From NCBI GenBank assembly GCA_025758045.1, contig CP107208.1, positions 868,001-932,000 on the forward strand: a stretch of 64,000 bases of DNA, read 5' to 3'. Every line of letters begins with the position of its first letter. Within the stretch, counting starts at the first letter, position 1. The position numbers and the translations under genes were made by a program. The stretch is from Oscillospiraceae bacterium. Lineage in GTDB: Bacteria > Bacillota > Clostridia > Oscillospirales > Ruminococcaceae. Below the pieces are notes generated by a model. That model did not search any database and was not told where the DNA came from. It was given only the letters and a program-made list of their open reading frames with translations. Positions 51,232-59,522 of the stretch are shown piece after piece.

Positions 51232-51990
51232 ATGGTTGAGACTTTTACCGTCCACATCACACCCTATGACCTGGACCGCAACACCTTTATCTATCTGCCG
51301 GATAATTGGCAGACCAGCGGCAGGCGCTATCCCGTCATCTACATGTTTGACGGCCACAACCTGTTTTTTGATTCCACCGCCACCTTTGGCACCTGCTGGG
51401 GGCTGAAAGACTATCTGGACGCCCACCCCAACGCCATTGTGGTCGCGCCCGAGTGCAACCACGAGGGAAACAAGCGCCTGGAAGAATACTGCCCCTACGA
51501 CAGCGATTGGTTCGACGGCATCCACGGCACCGGCAAACAGTACATGGATTGGCTGGTGAACGAGCTGAAGCCCGCCATTGACGCCAAGTATCCCACCCTG
51601 CCCGACCGCGGGAACACAGCCATCGGAGGCTCCAGCATGGGCGGCCTGATGAGCCTGTACGCGATCACTGCTTATAATAAGGTATTCAGCAAAGCGGCAT
51701 GCCTGTCGCCGTCGGTACGCATCTGCCTGCCGCAGGTCAAGGCCGAGCTGAAAAAGGCCAAGCTTGCCCCGGACACGCGGGTGTACCTCAGCTGGGGCGA
51801 AAAAGAGGGCAAAGGCAAGCACCAGCTGGCCCAGTACACCGCCAACGCCCTGGCCGTTACCCGCGGGTTAAGCGGCAAGGGTGCCGAGGTGTACCCTTAT
51901 TTGCAGATGAATGGAAAGCATTGTGAAGCTGATTGGCGGAAACAACTGGGACGGTGCTTTAAGTTTTTGTTCGGATGGAAGGAGAGGTAA
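51232..51990 (+). CDS. alpha/beta-hydrolase esterase (esterase D family)
   Basis: The 252-residue protein has the nucleophile elbow GGSSMGGLMSLYA, the early RYPVIYMFDGHNLF and a late GKHCEADW that would hold the catalytic histidine, as in esterase-D/IroE-type hydrolases (PF00756). No signal peptide is seen. The ATG at 51232 follows AAAAGGAGGTCCCATC. The substrate could be a sugar or siderophore ester; nothing nearby decides. A DJ-1 gene follows 64 bp downstream. Confidence 0.85.
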   Translation: MVETFTVHITPYDLDRNTFIYLPDNWQTSGRRYPVIYMFDGHNLFFDSTATFGTCWGLKDYLDAHPNAIVVAPECNHEGNKRLEEYCPYDSDWFDGIHGTGKQYMDWLVNELKPAIDAKYPTLPDRGNTAIGGSSMGGLMSLYAITAYNKVFSKAACLSPSVRICLPQVKAELKKAKLAPDTRVYLSWGEKEGKGKHQLAQYTANALAVTRGLSGKGAEVYPYLQMNGKHCEADWRKQLGRCFKFLFGWKER

Positions 51991-52054
51991 AGTTTTATTA
52001 TTTCTGACGAGGCGGCAAACGAAAGCCGCAAACACAAAAAAGGAGGAACCCAAA

Positions 52055-52609
52055 ATGTCAAAAGCCGTAATCTTCTTTGCCCAGGGGTTAGAGGAATGTG
52101 AAGCCCTGCTTTGCGTTGATATTCTCCGCCGTGCGGGGGTCGAAGTCACCATCGCCGCCGTGGGCGGGGAGCGCATCGTTACCAGCGCCCGCCAGGTCAA
52201 CGTCGTGGCCGACGCCCTGGCTGAGGAGCTGGACTACGCCCAGTTCGACGCCTGCATCCTGCCGGGCGGCATCCCCGGCGTGCCCAACCTGAAAGCCGAC
52301 GCCACCGTGCGTCAGGTCTGCACGGATTTCGCTGCCGCGGGCAAAAAGGTCTGTGCCATCTGCGCCGCGCCCACCGCGCTGGCCGCCTTCGGCGTGCTGC
52401 AGGGCAAAAAAGCCACCGTCTACCCCGGCATGGACGCCGACCTGACCGCCGCCGGGGCCGCCTACACCGGCCTGCCGCTGACCATCGACGGCAACATCAT
52501 CACCGGCGAGGCCCTGGGCGCTGCCATCCCCTTTGCCTTGGCTATCGCCCGTGAGCTGGCCGGTGCTGACGCCGCCGCCCGCGTCAAGAAAGCCATCGTC
52601 TACCAATAA
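52055..52609 (+). CDS. DJ-1/PfpI family protein
   Basis: The 184-residue protein has the nucleophile-elbow cysteine in VCAICAAPTAL and the acidic partner near FAQGLEECEA, the layout of DJ-1/YajL proteins. Members act as glyoxalases, deglycases or redox-sensitive chaperones; the exact activity is debated. The methylglyoxal synthase gene lies 1.4 kb away across an IS element, which would fit a role in handling methylglyoxal. The start at 52055 follows AAGGAGGAACCCAAA. Confidence 0.88.
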   Translation: MSKAVIFFAQGLEECEALLCVDILRRAGVEVTIAAVGGERIVTSARQVNVVADALAEELDYAQFDACILPGGIPGVPNLKADATVRQVCTDFAAAGKKVCAICAAPTALAAFGVLQGKKATVYPGMDADLTAAGAAYTGLPLTIDGNIITGEALGAAIPFALAIARELAGADAAARVKKAIVYQ

Positions 52610-52690
52610 TTCCACGACTATACGCAAAAAGTCCCCGGCGCATCTGAAGTGCCCCCAAAAAGTTAGACAATAATTTGAAGCAAAAATTGT

Positions 52691-53440
52691 TCAAGCAGCC
52701 GAAAGGGCTTGCTGTCTGTGAATTGCAGGCGGCAAGCCCTTTAGCTTTGCCTTGATCCTGCGGTTGTTGTAGTAATCCAGATATTCAACGAGTTCCTGCT
52801 TGAAGTGTTCCATGGACTGAAACTCTTGTAAGTACAACAGTTCACTTTTGAGTAAGCCAAAGAAATTCTCTATCACAGCGTTGTCCAGACAGTTGCCTTT
52901 CCGGCTCATGCTCTGCTGAACACCTTTCTTCTGGAGCATTCGCTGGTACTGCTTGTGCTGGTATTGCCAGCCCTGGTCAGAATGAAGGATCAACCCGGTT
53001 CCATCCGGTATCTTCTCAAAAGCCTTATTCAGCATAGTCGTAACCATACTCAGAACAGGACGGTCGGAGATGGTATAGCTGACCAGATCGCTGCTGCACA
53101 GATCAAGGATGGGCGAGAGATAGAGCTTCTCTCCAAACAAACTGAACTCTGTCACATCGGTGACCCACTTCTGGTTTGGCTTTTCGGCGCGGAAGTCCCG
53201 GTTTAACAGATTTGGCGCAATTTTGCCAACTTCACCCTTGTAAGAACGATACTTCTTCATCCTGACACGGCAAACCAAACCCAGCTCCTTCATAAGCCGC
53301 TGGACAGTCTTGTGGTTCAGGAGGAAATTGCGCTTGTGAAGTTCTGCTGTAATGCGGCGATAGCCGTATCTTCCTTTGTTTTCATGGTAAATGGCCGTGA
53401 TCTCCGCTTTGACAGCTTTATACTTATCTGCACTGTTCAT
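52691..53440 (-). CDS. IS3-family transposase OrfB (DDE integrase domain)
   Basis: The 249-residue protein is the counterpart of the OrfB at 15756-16505. The DDE residues are kept (WVTDVTEF, LHSDQGWQYQ, NAVIENFF). Differences include SRDF to NRDF and LHSSDL to LCSSDL. As in copy 1, expression probably needs the -1 frameshift from orfA. Confidence 0.92.
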   Translation of the reverse strand: MNSADKYKAVKAEITAIYHENKGRYGYRRITAELHKRNFLLNHKTVQRLMKELGLVCRVRMKKYRSYKGEVGKIAPNLLNRDFRAEKPNQKWVTDVTEFSLFGEKLYLSPILDLCSSDLVSYTISDRPVLSMVTTMLNKAFEKIPDGTGLILHSDQGWQYQHKQYQRMLQKKGVQQSMSRKGNCLDNAVIENFFGLLKSELLYLQEFQSMEHFKQELVEYLDYYNNRRIKAKLKGLPPAIHRQQALSAA

Positions 53441-53529
53441 CCGCTTCAGATGGTAGTAGAAAGTGGCACGGGGAAGTTGAGCGATTGAGAGAAGAATATC
53501 CAGAGAATGTCTTTGCCTCAGCTTTTGAA

Positions 53530-53880
53530 CTACCTGCGTTTTCTGCGCTGGCGTCGCTCGTCTTCCAAAACCAAGGCTTGCAAGTTTTTTAGGTAATCGT
53601 TCTCCGCACGCAGTCGCTGCACTTCGGCCAGCAGATCTTCTTCCGCCTCTTTTGGCAGCTTCTTTGGCCGGCCAGTGCTGCCGCGGCCCCGTCGCTCAAC
53701 CGACAAGCCTTCCGGCCCTTCTTCCAAATAAATGCGTTCCCAACGCTCTATAATTTTATGGTCGTTAATTCCGAATTCCTGCATCGTTGCATGGATACTC
53801 AGATGTTTTTTTTCCATGGTTTCTACAACCATTCTCTTGAATTCCGGCGTATATCGTTTGTTTGGTACTCCTTTTGGCAT
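53530..53880 (-). CDS. IS3-family transposase OrfA
   Basis: The 116-residue HTH protein differs from copy 1 at a handful of residues (for example EKKHL for EKEHL, GLSVE for GLTVE). The slippery site A AAA AAC is at 53584-53590 on the minus strand. Confidence 0.88.
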   Translation of the reverse strand: MPKGVPNKRYTPEFKRMVVETMEKKHLSIHATMQEFGINDHKIIERWERIYLEEGPEGLSVERRGRGSTGRPKKLPKEAEEDLLAEVQRLRAENDYLKNLQALVLEDERRQRRKRR

Positions 53881-53972
53881 ACAAAAACACCCCATTTCCT
53901 AAACAGTATACCATACTGTCTAACAAATGGGGTGCTGTTCAATCACGCACCGGGGACTTACTTTTTATCAGC

Positions 53973-54377
53973 TTATTTGCGGCCGCGCTGGAGTTCGATC
54001 CAGGCAAGGTCGCCGCGCTCCAGGCCATGGATCAGCACCTCGGCCGTGGCGATGTTGGTCGCCACCGGGATGGTGTGCATGTCGCACAGGCGCAGCAGGG
54101 TCACATCGTTGGGCTCGCCGGGTTTGGCGCCCACAGGATCGCGGAAAAACAGCAGCATATCCACTTCGCCGCAGCCGATCATGGCCGCGATCTGCTCCGA
54201 GCCGCCGCGCCCGCCCGGATACAGGCAGCGCACCGGCAGGCCGGTGGCGTCGTGAACGATCTTACCGGTGACACCGGTGGCCACCAGCTCATTTTCCGAC
54301 AGGATTCGGACATATGCAGTACAGAACTGCGCCATCAATTCCTTGCGGGAATCGTGGGCGATCAAGGCGATCCTCAT
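53973..54377 (-). CDS. mgsA: methylglyoxal synthase
   Basis: The 134-residue protein begins MRIALIAHDSRKELM and has SGGRGG-type phosphate binding (YPGGRGGSEQIAAMI) and the catalytic-aspartate motif LLFFRDPVGAKPGEPD-like (here RDPVGAKPGEPND). It converts dihydroxyacetone phosphate to methylglyoxal, a bypass of lower glycolysis under phosphate limitation. The start at 54377 follows AGGGAGGGAACAGCA. The IS copy 2 ends 32 bp past its stop, so its terminator may have been displaced. Confidence 0.95.
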   Translation of the reverse strand: MRIALIAHDSRKELMAQFCTAYVRILSENELVATGVTGKIVHDATGLPVRCLYPGGRGGSEQIAAMIGCGEVDMLLFFRDPVGAKPGEPNDVTLLRLCDMHTIPVATNIATAEVLIHGLERGDLAWIELQRGRK

Positions 54378-54528
54378 TGCTGTTCCCTCCCTGGGAGTAT
54401 GTAAGCGTTTACTATACGCTACGGCGTGTACGAATTATTTATTATAATAAGATACCTGTGCAAAAAAAGCAAGTCCCGCAGCCTAAAACCTGTTAAAAAT
54501 TTGCACATCTTTTACCCAATCCGGCAAT

Positions 54529-54586
54529 TTTCACAAACCAAGTTGTGAAAGTTTAGCTAAACCGCGCGGCGTAACCATGCTATAAT
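54529..54586 (+). promoter_or_regulatory. operator-like inverted repeat and -10 before the RICIN gene
   Basis: TTTCACAA (54529-54536) and TTGTGAAA (54543-54550) are exact inverse complements spaced by six bases. A TATAAT follows near 54581-54586 with no good -35, which suggests an activator- or repressor-controlled promoter. The wider gap 54378-54630 shows no other signal. Confidence 0.45.
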
Positions 54587-54630
54587 GAGAAAAAGAAGCT
54601 GCACCCGCAGCTTGCAAAGGAGGAATCCCC

Positions 54631-55224
54631 ATGAAGAAATCCGCCCAAACTGTCATCCGCCCGGATGCCTGCTATACCATCGCTGCTGCCAACGGCCGCG
54701 TGCTGGAGGTGGCTGATTTCAACACCGAGAACGGCGCTTCGGTGCGCCTGTGGAGCTACGAGGGCCAGCCCTGGCAGCAATGGTTTTTTGTAGAGGCCGG
54801 GGAAAATGAATATCGCATCAAGAACCGCTTTACCGGCAAGGTCATGGACCTGGCGCTTTCCGGCGTCGAGAACGGCACCTGGGTACACCAGTGGTCGGCC
54901 ACGTCTGGCGCAGGCCAGCGCTGGCAAATCGTGGATGCCGGCGGCGGCAAGGTAAAACTGCGCAATGTGCTGGCCGATAAGGTCATCGACCTGGTGGGCA
55001 TGCGCGTGGAAAACGGCACCCAGGCCCAGATCTGGCAGGATGTTTACGGTGAGAACCAGCTGTGGAAGCTGGATCCCGTGCCGGATCGTCTGCTGGAGCG
55101 CACCGCTGAGCCACCCAAGCCGACCCGTTCCGCCCCCAAGAAGGCCGTCGCCAAGACCACCCGCACCCAAACCGGCAAAAAGGCCGCCGGCAAGAGCGCA
55201 CGACGCGGGAGTAAGAATAAGTAA
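54631..55224 (+). CDS. RICIN-type beta-trefoil protein with basic C-terminal tail
   Basis: The 197-residue protein has three trefoil units with QxW-type motifs (QPWQQWFF, GQRWQIV, ENQLWKL) in residues 10-148, then a tail of about 45 residues rich in Lys, Arg, Ala and Thr (APKKAVAKTTRTQTGKKAAG) like histone H1 or nucleic-acid-binding tails. No signal peptide, enzyme domain or anchor is visible, so it appears cytoplasmic. RICIN domains usually bind sugars and are usually secreted. The start follows AAAGGAGGAATCCCC. The function is unknown. Confidence 0.75.
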   Translation: MKKSAQTVIRPDACYTIAAANGRVLEVADFNTENGASVRLWSYEGQPWQQWFFVEAGENEYRIKNRFTGKVMDLALSGVENGTWVHQWSATSGAGQRWQIVDAGGGKVKLRNVLADKVIDLVGMRVENGTQAQIWQDVYGENQLWKLDPVPDRLLERTAEPPKPTRSAPKKAVAKTTRTQTGKKAAGKSARRGSKNK

Positions 55225-55233
55225 CGCCTTATT

Positions 55234-55335
55234 GGCTCTCTCCGGGAGAGCGCTGTCACCGCAGGCGACCGAGGGAAGGCGCATATAAAATAGCTGTCTC
55301 TCCCCCACCCACTCCGCGGGGGTCTCTCCCAGAGG
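55234..55335. repeat. family B-related repeat, copy 3
   Basis: It begins GGCTCTCTCCGGGAGAGCGCTGTCACCGC and ends CGCGGGGGTCTCTCCCAGAGG. The layout copies family B (end hairpin, GTCACCG stem, second end hairpin), but the end hairpin is built on CTCTCC/GGAGAG rather than CTCCCC/GGGGAG. It follows the RICIN gene and is followed by a small hairpin (AGCCCGC/GCGGGCT near 55376-55412). Confidence 0.55.
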
Positions 55336-55534
55336 TAATGTCACTTAGTCAGCACCAAAAAGAAATAGAAACCAGCCCGCAGGATTCCCCATCAAAGATT
55401 CCGCGGGCTGATTTATTTGTGTTTTCAAGAAAAATGACACTGGGAGAGATGAACCTCATAAGCAAGGCTTCAGCAATAGGTAAACTGATTTTACTTCGGA
55501 AGAATTCCATACAATGCGTCTATTGTCAAGTATT

Positions 55535-55712
55535 TAGGGCAATACCGCACAATTCTAAGTGCCGATGCGGCGAGCGAGAAGTACAAGCTGCTAAGCAAAA
55601 AGCGCAGATAATACTGGATGTATTATCGAGCATTTTTGCGACGCAGATTGTGCTTCGCAGCCGCAGCAGCGGTGCTTAAGCTGTAAAGCGGGAATTGTGC
55701 GGTGTTGCCTTA
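55535..55712 (+). repeat. family A MITE-like element, copy A6
   Basis: A 178-bp copy with good ends (TAGGGCAATACCGCACAATT; GAATTGTGCGGTGTTGCCTTA-type) but several internal changes (GAAGTACAAGCTGC for GGTGCGGCAGATGC). The tip GATAATAC/GTATTATC is kept. Confidence 0.85.
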
Positions 55713-55720
55713 GAAGAAAA

Positions 55721-55766
55721 AATCCCTCTGCACTACTTCTTGCGTTGGTATAGAGGGATTCGTTTG
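55721..55766 (+). terminator. terminator-like hairpin
   Basis: AATCCCTCT (55721-55729) pairs with AGAGGGATT (55752-55760), followed by CGTTTGTTT. The loop is 22 bases. No gene immediately upstream needs it. Confidence 0.4.
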
Positions 55767-55857
55767 TTTAACTAGGTGACCTTGGCCATTTTCGCTCCTC
55801 TTTTTTTATTTTACACTCTGTTCATGCCCTGTTCACGAAGTGTATATTCAGGGGCAG

Positions 55858-56052
55858 TTATCCACAGTGTATACGGGTTATCCACGTTGAAATTGTTGAA
55901 AACCCTGTTGAAAGTGTGGAAAACTTTCCCCCATTGCACGTGCCTATGGTCGAAAACCTTTGGAAAACCCCGTGGAAACACGAAACACCGCTGCGGAAAA
56001 CTTTCGCCCCCGCCACCTTCCGACAAGAGAACTGTTGCACTTCCCCGTGGAA
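55858..56052. promoter_or_regulatory. DnaA-box-like cluster
   Basis: A perfect DnaA box TTATCCACA (55858-55866) is followed 20 bases later by TTATCCACG (55878-55886), then an inverted TGTGGAAAA (55915-55923), two further GTGGAAA words near 55971 and 56047, and GTTGAAA repeats (55886-55912). The 350-bp gap has no gene. Such arrays mark oriC or DnaA-controlled promoters; dnaA and dnaN are not in the window. The final part also holds the promoter region of the rhomboid-like gene. Confidence 0.5.
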
Positions 56053-56101
56053 AATGCTACAATAAATTGGTATATCTTTAACTAACAGGAGGGCTTTGCC
56101 C

Positions 56102-56749
56102 ATGAACAATTGGATCGACCGGCTGGAGCGCCGCTACAGCCGCTTTGCCATCCCCTATCTTGTCAATGGCCTTATGGTCGGCCAGCTGGCCGCGGGCCTC
56201 ATCGTGCTGCTCATCAACTGGCAGTTCAGCGGGTTCATCTCCCTCAGCCGCAGCGCCGTGCTGCACGGGCAGATCTGGCGGCTCATCACGTTTTTGTTCC
56301 AGCCGGTGTGGCTGGGCGGCGCGCTGGGCATCCTGAATCTGGTGTTCTACTTCTGGATCGGCAACTCGCTCACCCGTGCCTGGGGCGATTTCCGCATGAC
56401 GCTCTTCATCGCACTGGGCGTGCTGGGCGCCTGGATCAGCTGCTTTTTGGCGGGCGGCGCCTCGCCGGACGGCATCTTCCTGAGTATGATGTTCGCCTAC
56501 ACCTGGATGTGGCCGGAGCAGGGCGTGCTGCTGTTCGGCATCATCCCCTTTAAAATGAAGTACCTGGGCTGGTACGAGCTGTTCGTCTGGGTCGTGCAGT
56601 TCCTGATGGGCAGCCTGACCACCAAGATCAGCCTGGTGCTGAGCCTGCTGGGCTTCCTGGTGTTCTTTGGCCGCGAGGTGTTTGACTGGTGCCGCGATAC
56701 CCTGACCGGCTACAAGCGCCGCCGCGACTGGGAAAACCGCAACCGTTGA
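56102..56749 (+). CDS. rhomboid/derlin-like membrane protein, probably inactive
   Basis: The 215-residue protein has about six membrane helices, with a first-loop region (HGQIWRLITFLFQP) and helix order like rhomboid-fold proteins. The catalytic GxSG and the histidine of helix 6 are not present, so it is probably a non-proteolytic, derlin-like relative. The tail is basic (YKRRRDWENRNR). The start follows ACAGGAGGGCTTTGCCC. It precedes the darA-holB-ricT block on the same strand. Confidence 0.65.
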   Translation: MNNWIDRLERRYSRFAIPYLVNGLMVGQLAAGLIVLLINWQFSGFISLSRSAVLHGQIWRLITFLFQPVWLGGALGILNLVFYFWIGNSLTRAWGDFRMTLFIALGVLGAWISCFLAGGASPDGIFLSMMFAYTWMWPEQGVLLFGIIPFKMKYLGWYELFVWVVQFLMGSLTTKISLVLSLLGFLVFFGREVFDWCRDTLTGYKRRRDWENRNR

Positions 56750-56794
56750 CCGTTTACGCACCCCGAGCGCAAAAAGATAAAAGGAGTAATTACC

Positions 56795-57118
56795 ATGAAA
56801 CTGATCACTGCGATCGTCAATAAAGAGGATTCCAAAAACGTCTGCAACCAGCTATTGAAAAACAAGTTCTACGTCACCCGCCTGGCCACCACCGGCGGTT
56901 TCCTGATGGCAGGCAACATGACCCTTCTCATCTGCACCGAGGATGAGAAGGTCGACGACTGCATCGGCATCATCTCCCAGTGCTGCAAGCAGCGCACCGA
57001 GATCGTGCCCGGCACCGCCACACTGGGTCTGGGCATCGAGAGCGCCCTGCCCATGGAAGTGACCGTGGGCGGCGCTACCGTCATGGTCACCAACGTGGAG
57101 CGTTTTGAAAAGCTGTGA
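56795..57118 (+). CDS. darA: cyclic-di-AMP receptor (PII-like)
   Basis: The 107-residue protein matches the DarA/PstA family: MKLITAIVNKEDS at the start, KFYVTRLATTGGFLMAGNMTLL with the glycine-rich ligand loop, and PMEVTVGGATVMVTNVERFEKL at the end. It binds cyclic-di-AMP as a trimer; the downstream effect is not well defined. It overlaps holB by one base (TGATG), the arrangement seen in Bacillus (yaaQ-holB). Confidence 0.93.
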   Translation: MKLITAIVNKEDSKNVCNQLLKNKFYVTRLATTGGFLMAGNMTLLICTEDEKVDDCIGIISQCCKQRTEIVPGTATLGLGIESALPMEVTVGGATVMVTNVERFEKL

Positions 57119-58038
57119 TGCTGGAACGCCTGGCCGGTAACACGGCCTTAAAGTCAGAGCTGGGCGCGGCCCTGGGCGCCGGGCGGCTGCCTCACGCCAT
57201 TTTGCTGGTGGGCGAGCCGGGCTGCGGCGCGGGCTTTGCGGCCCGCTGCCTGGCGGCGGATTACCTCTACCCCCAGGGCGGCCCCCATGCCGAGGCCGTG
57301 CTGAAAAAAGAGGATACCGAGTGCCTGGTCCTGCAGGGCGAGGGCGCCAGCGGGCAGATTGCCGTTAAGCGGGTGCGGGAGATGCGCGAAGCCATTCAGC
57401 GCTCGGCGCTGTCCACCGATGCGGCGGGCCGCGTGCTGTTCATTTACGGTGCGCAGAACCTAAACGGTTCCTCGGCCAACGCGATGCTGAAAATTATTGA
57501 GGAACCGCCCGAGGGCGTGCTGTTTGTACTGACCGCCACCAGCGCTGCCACCGTGCTGCCCACCATCCGCAGCCGGTGTGCCGCCTATACCATCGCTCCG
57601 GTGCCCACCGACGAATGCGCCGCCCTACTGACCCGCGAGGGCCTGCCCGCCCGGCTGGCCCAGGAGCTGGCTTTTTTGTACGAGGGGCACATCGGCACGG
57701 CACTGCAGGCCTTCCGCAACGATACGTTCAAAGCCGCCCTGGGCCTTGCCAAGGAGCTGTGCAGCTACGCGGCCCAGAACGACACCTACCGCACCCTGGT
57801 GCTGGTGACCAAGTACGAGCGTGACCGCGAGAGCTTTCTGGCCTTGCTGTGGCAGCTGGATCAGCTGTGCAGTGCGGTGCTGCGCCGCCCCGCCTATGGG
57901 GCTGAGCAGTGCGGCGGCCTGACGCCGGACCGCGCCGCGCGGATCTTACAAGTCAGCGCTGCAACGCGCAAAACCGCAACAGGCAACGGCAACCTGCGCC
58001 TGGCGGTGGCGGTATTTGCCGCTGAGGCTGCCCGGTAA
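57118..58038 (+). CDS. holB: DNA polymerase III delta-prime subunit
   Basis: The 306-residue protein has a clamp-loader fold with the degenerate P-loop GEPGCGAGFAARC (no lysine or Thr/Ser for ATP, as expected of delta-prime), then RVLFIYGAQNLNGSSANAMLKIIEEPPEGVLF and the sensor region TVLPTIRSRC. It is part of the sliding-clamp loader. The ATG at 57118 is preferred; a GTG directly before it is also possible. Confidence 0.9.
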   Translation: MLERLAGNTALKSELGAALGAGRLPHAILLVGEPGCGAGFAARCLAADYLYPQGGPHAEAVLKKEDTECLVLQGEGASGQIAVKRVREMREAIQRSALSTDAAGRVLFIYGAQNLNGSSANAMLKIIEEPPEGVLFVLTATSAATVLPTIRSRCAAYTIAPVPTDECAALLTREGLPARLAQELAFLYEGHIGTALQAFRNDTFKAALGLAKELCSYAAQNDTYRTLVLVTKYERDRESFLALLWQLDQLCSAVLRRPAYGAEQCGGLTPDRAARILQVSAATRKTATGNGNLRLAVAVFAAEAAR

Positions 58039-58089
58039 AACCATGTACCAACGGCATTTTTGCCTTACAAATAGATAAAGGAACTTCCC

Positions 58090-58929
58090 ATGAAAGTAAT
58101 TTCTGTAAAATTCAAGGAAAACGGCCGCTCCTATTATTTTGATCCCTGCGATTTCGAGATCAAAGAGGGCGACTACGTCATCGTTACCACGGCCCGCGGC
58201 ACCGAGTGCGGCGAGGTCGTGCGCGCCTCCCACGAGGTGCCGGGCTTCTCCCGCGAGGTCAAGCCGGTCATCCGCGTGGCCGATGCGGTGGACATCCGCC
58301 GCATGCGCCAGAACCGCGCCGACGTGCAGCAGGCCTACACCATCTGCGAGCAGCGCATCGCCGCCCACGGCCTGAAAATGAAGCTGGTGGACGCAGAATA
58401 TACGCTGGACCGCAGCAAACTGGTGTTCTACTTCACCGCTGACAACCGCGTGGACTTCCGCGAGCTGGTCAAGGACCTGGCCTCCCAGTTCCATACCCGC
58501 ATCGAGCTGCGCCAGATCGGCGTGCGCGACGAAAGCAAAATGCTGGGCGGTTTGGGCCTGTGCGGCCAGCCGTTCTGCTGCAGCCGCTTTTTGAAAAACT
58601 TCCAGCCGGTGTCCATCAAGATGGCCAAGGAGCAGGGCCTGAGCCTGAACCCCTCCAAGATCAGTGGGTCGTGCGGACGCCTGATGTGCTGTTTGGCTTA
58701 TGAACAAAAAAGCTACGAGTACCTGAATTCCATCACGCCGCAGGCGGGCAGCATTGTGCGCACGCCGGACGGTGAGGGAACGGTTATTGAAGTGAACGTT
58801 GTGGCGGGCACGCTGAAGGTTCGCTCCAACGTGGAAATCCTGGCACCGCGCATCTATAAACGGGAAGAATGCGTCTACCTGCGTGGCGGAAAACGGCCCC
58901 CCAAAGCCCCCGATAAAGAGGACGAATAA
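58090..58929 (+). CDS. ricT: PSP1-domain protein RicT/YaaT
   Basis: The 279-residue protein has the PSP1 domain (YYFDPCDFEIKEGDYVIV, GTECGEVV) and the conserved cysteine pattern GLGLCGQPFCCSRFL and GSCGRLMCCLAYEQ, which in the Ric complex helps bind Fe-S clusters. RicT works with RicA/RicF in RNA maturation and, in Bacillus, sporulation and biofilm control; no ricA or ricF is in the window. Its position after holB is conserved in Firmicutes. Confidence 0.93.
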   Translation: MKVISVKFKENGRSYYFDPCDFEIKEGDYVIVTTARGTECGEVVRASHEVPGFSREVKPVIRVADAVDIRRMRQNRADVQQAYTICEQRIAAHGLKMKLVDAEYTLDRSKLVFYFTADNRVDFRELVKDLASQFHTRIELRQIGVRDESKMLGGLGLCGQPFCCSRFLKNFQPVSIKMAKEQGLSLNPSKISGSCGRLMCCLAYEQKSYEYLNSITPQAGSIVRTPDGEGTVIEVNVVAGTLKVRSNVEILAPRIYKREECVYLRGGKRPPKAPDKEDE

Positions 58930-58986
58930 GGGACTATAAGCCTAGTTAGTTGCGACTTACCGTCGAAAATTTTCAATATATGGCAC

Positions 58987-59015
58987 TTGCTAATTTTTTT
59001 GCAATGTGATACACT
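58987..59015 (+). promoter_or_regulatory. ferredoxin gene promoter
   Basis: TTGCTA (58987-58992) and TACACT (59010-59015) are 17 bases apart. The leader of about 100 nt to the start at 59125 contains possible stems (TACCGG/CCGGTA around 59057-59088) that do not match a riboswitch I recognise. Confidence 0.5.
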
Positions 59016-59124
59016 ATGTATAACGCAGTAGGCAGAGCAAACCCGCTGTGTGCCATACCGGGGAGCAGCCGTGCAGGGCCGGTAAGGGTACAATACCATT
59101 CAGCACGGAGATAAGGAGTTCACG

Positions 59125-59292
59125 ATGGCTCATACCGTTTCCAGCGAGTGCGTTGCTTGCGGTGCATGTGTTGATACCTGCCCCGTTGGTGCAATCAGCA
59201 TGGAGGACAAGGCTGTTGTCGATGCAGCTTCCTGCGTCGATTGCGGTGCTTGCGAGGGCGTTTGCCCCACCGGCGCTATCCAGGCTGAATAA
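59125..59292 (+). CDS. 2[4Fe-4S] ferredoxin
   Basis: The 55-residue protein has two clostridial-type cluster motifs, CVACGACVDTCPVGAI and CVDCGACEGVCPTGAI, and no other domain. It is a small cytoplasmic electron carrier, for example for pyruvate:ferredoxin oxidoreductase or hydrogenase, and could also reduce radical SAM enzymes. The start follows ATAAGGAGTTCACG. It is transcribed alone, with its own promoter and terminator, as is usual for an abundant ferredoxin. Confidence 0.96.
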   Translation: MAHTVSSECVACGACVDTCPVGAISMEDKAVVDAASCVDCGACEGVCPTGAIQAE

Positions 59293-59306
59293 GCTATTTT
59301 GCGCTT

Positions 59307-59342
59307 AAAGCGTGACCTGTATCCGCAGGTTGCGCTTTTTTT
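59307..59342 (+). terminator. ferredoxin gene terminator
   Basis: AAAGCGTGACCTG pairs with CAGGTTGCGCTTT around TATCCG, and further T residues follow. Confidence 0.85.
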
Positions 59343-59423
59343 GTTTGCTTTTTTATGTGGCGGCTTTCGTTCCGCGCCACCCTGCGGCGCTTCACACGTT
59401 TTAACGGCTTTCTTCCGTTATGT

Positions 59424-59499
59424 GTTCCTTTTGGAGACCCAAAAGGCAGGCCCAGGTAAGCCTGCCATTATAAAAGGCCCTGCCGCAAGGTAGGCAGGG
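59424..59499. repeat. family D remnant with terminator
   Basis: The outer hairpin of the nested palindrome (GTTCCTTTTGGAGACCCAAAAGG, cf. 12091-12116) is followed after about 30 bases by GGCCCTGCCGCAAGGTAGGCAGGGCC (59474-59499, cf. 12625-12650). The roughly 500-bp interior of copy 1 is missing. The right-hand hairpin terminates the minus-strand AI-2E gene. Confidence 0.6.
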
Positions 59500-59522
59500 C
59501 CGATAGGGCACATAATTAAAAT

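Larger units (their letters stand above)
52645..53941 (-). mobile_element. IS3-family insertion sequence, copy 2
   Basis: A 1297-bp element without length differences from the copy at 15255-16551 but with scattered substitutions in both frames. The flanks 52642-52644 and 53942-53944 are both ATC, a 3-bp target duplication as expected for IS3 elements. It inserted between the DJ-1 gene and the end of mgsA. Confidence 0.92.

Noticed and set aside
55338..55679. 113-codon frame after the RICIN gene
   Set aside because: Its second half is translated family A element A6 and its first half contains a hairpin; no ribosome site.
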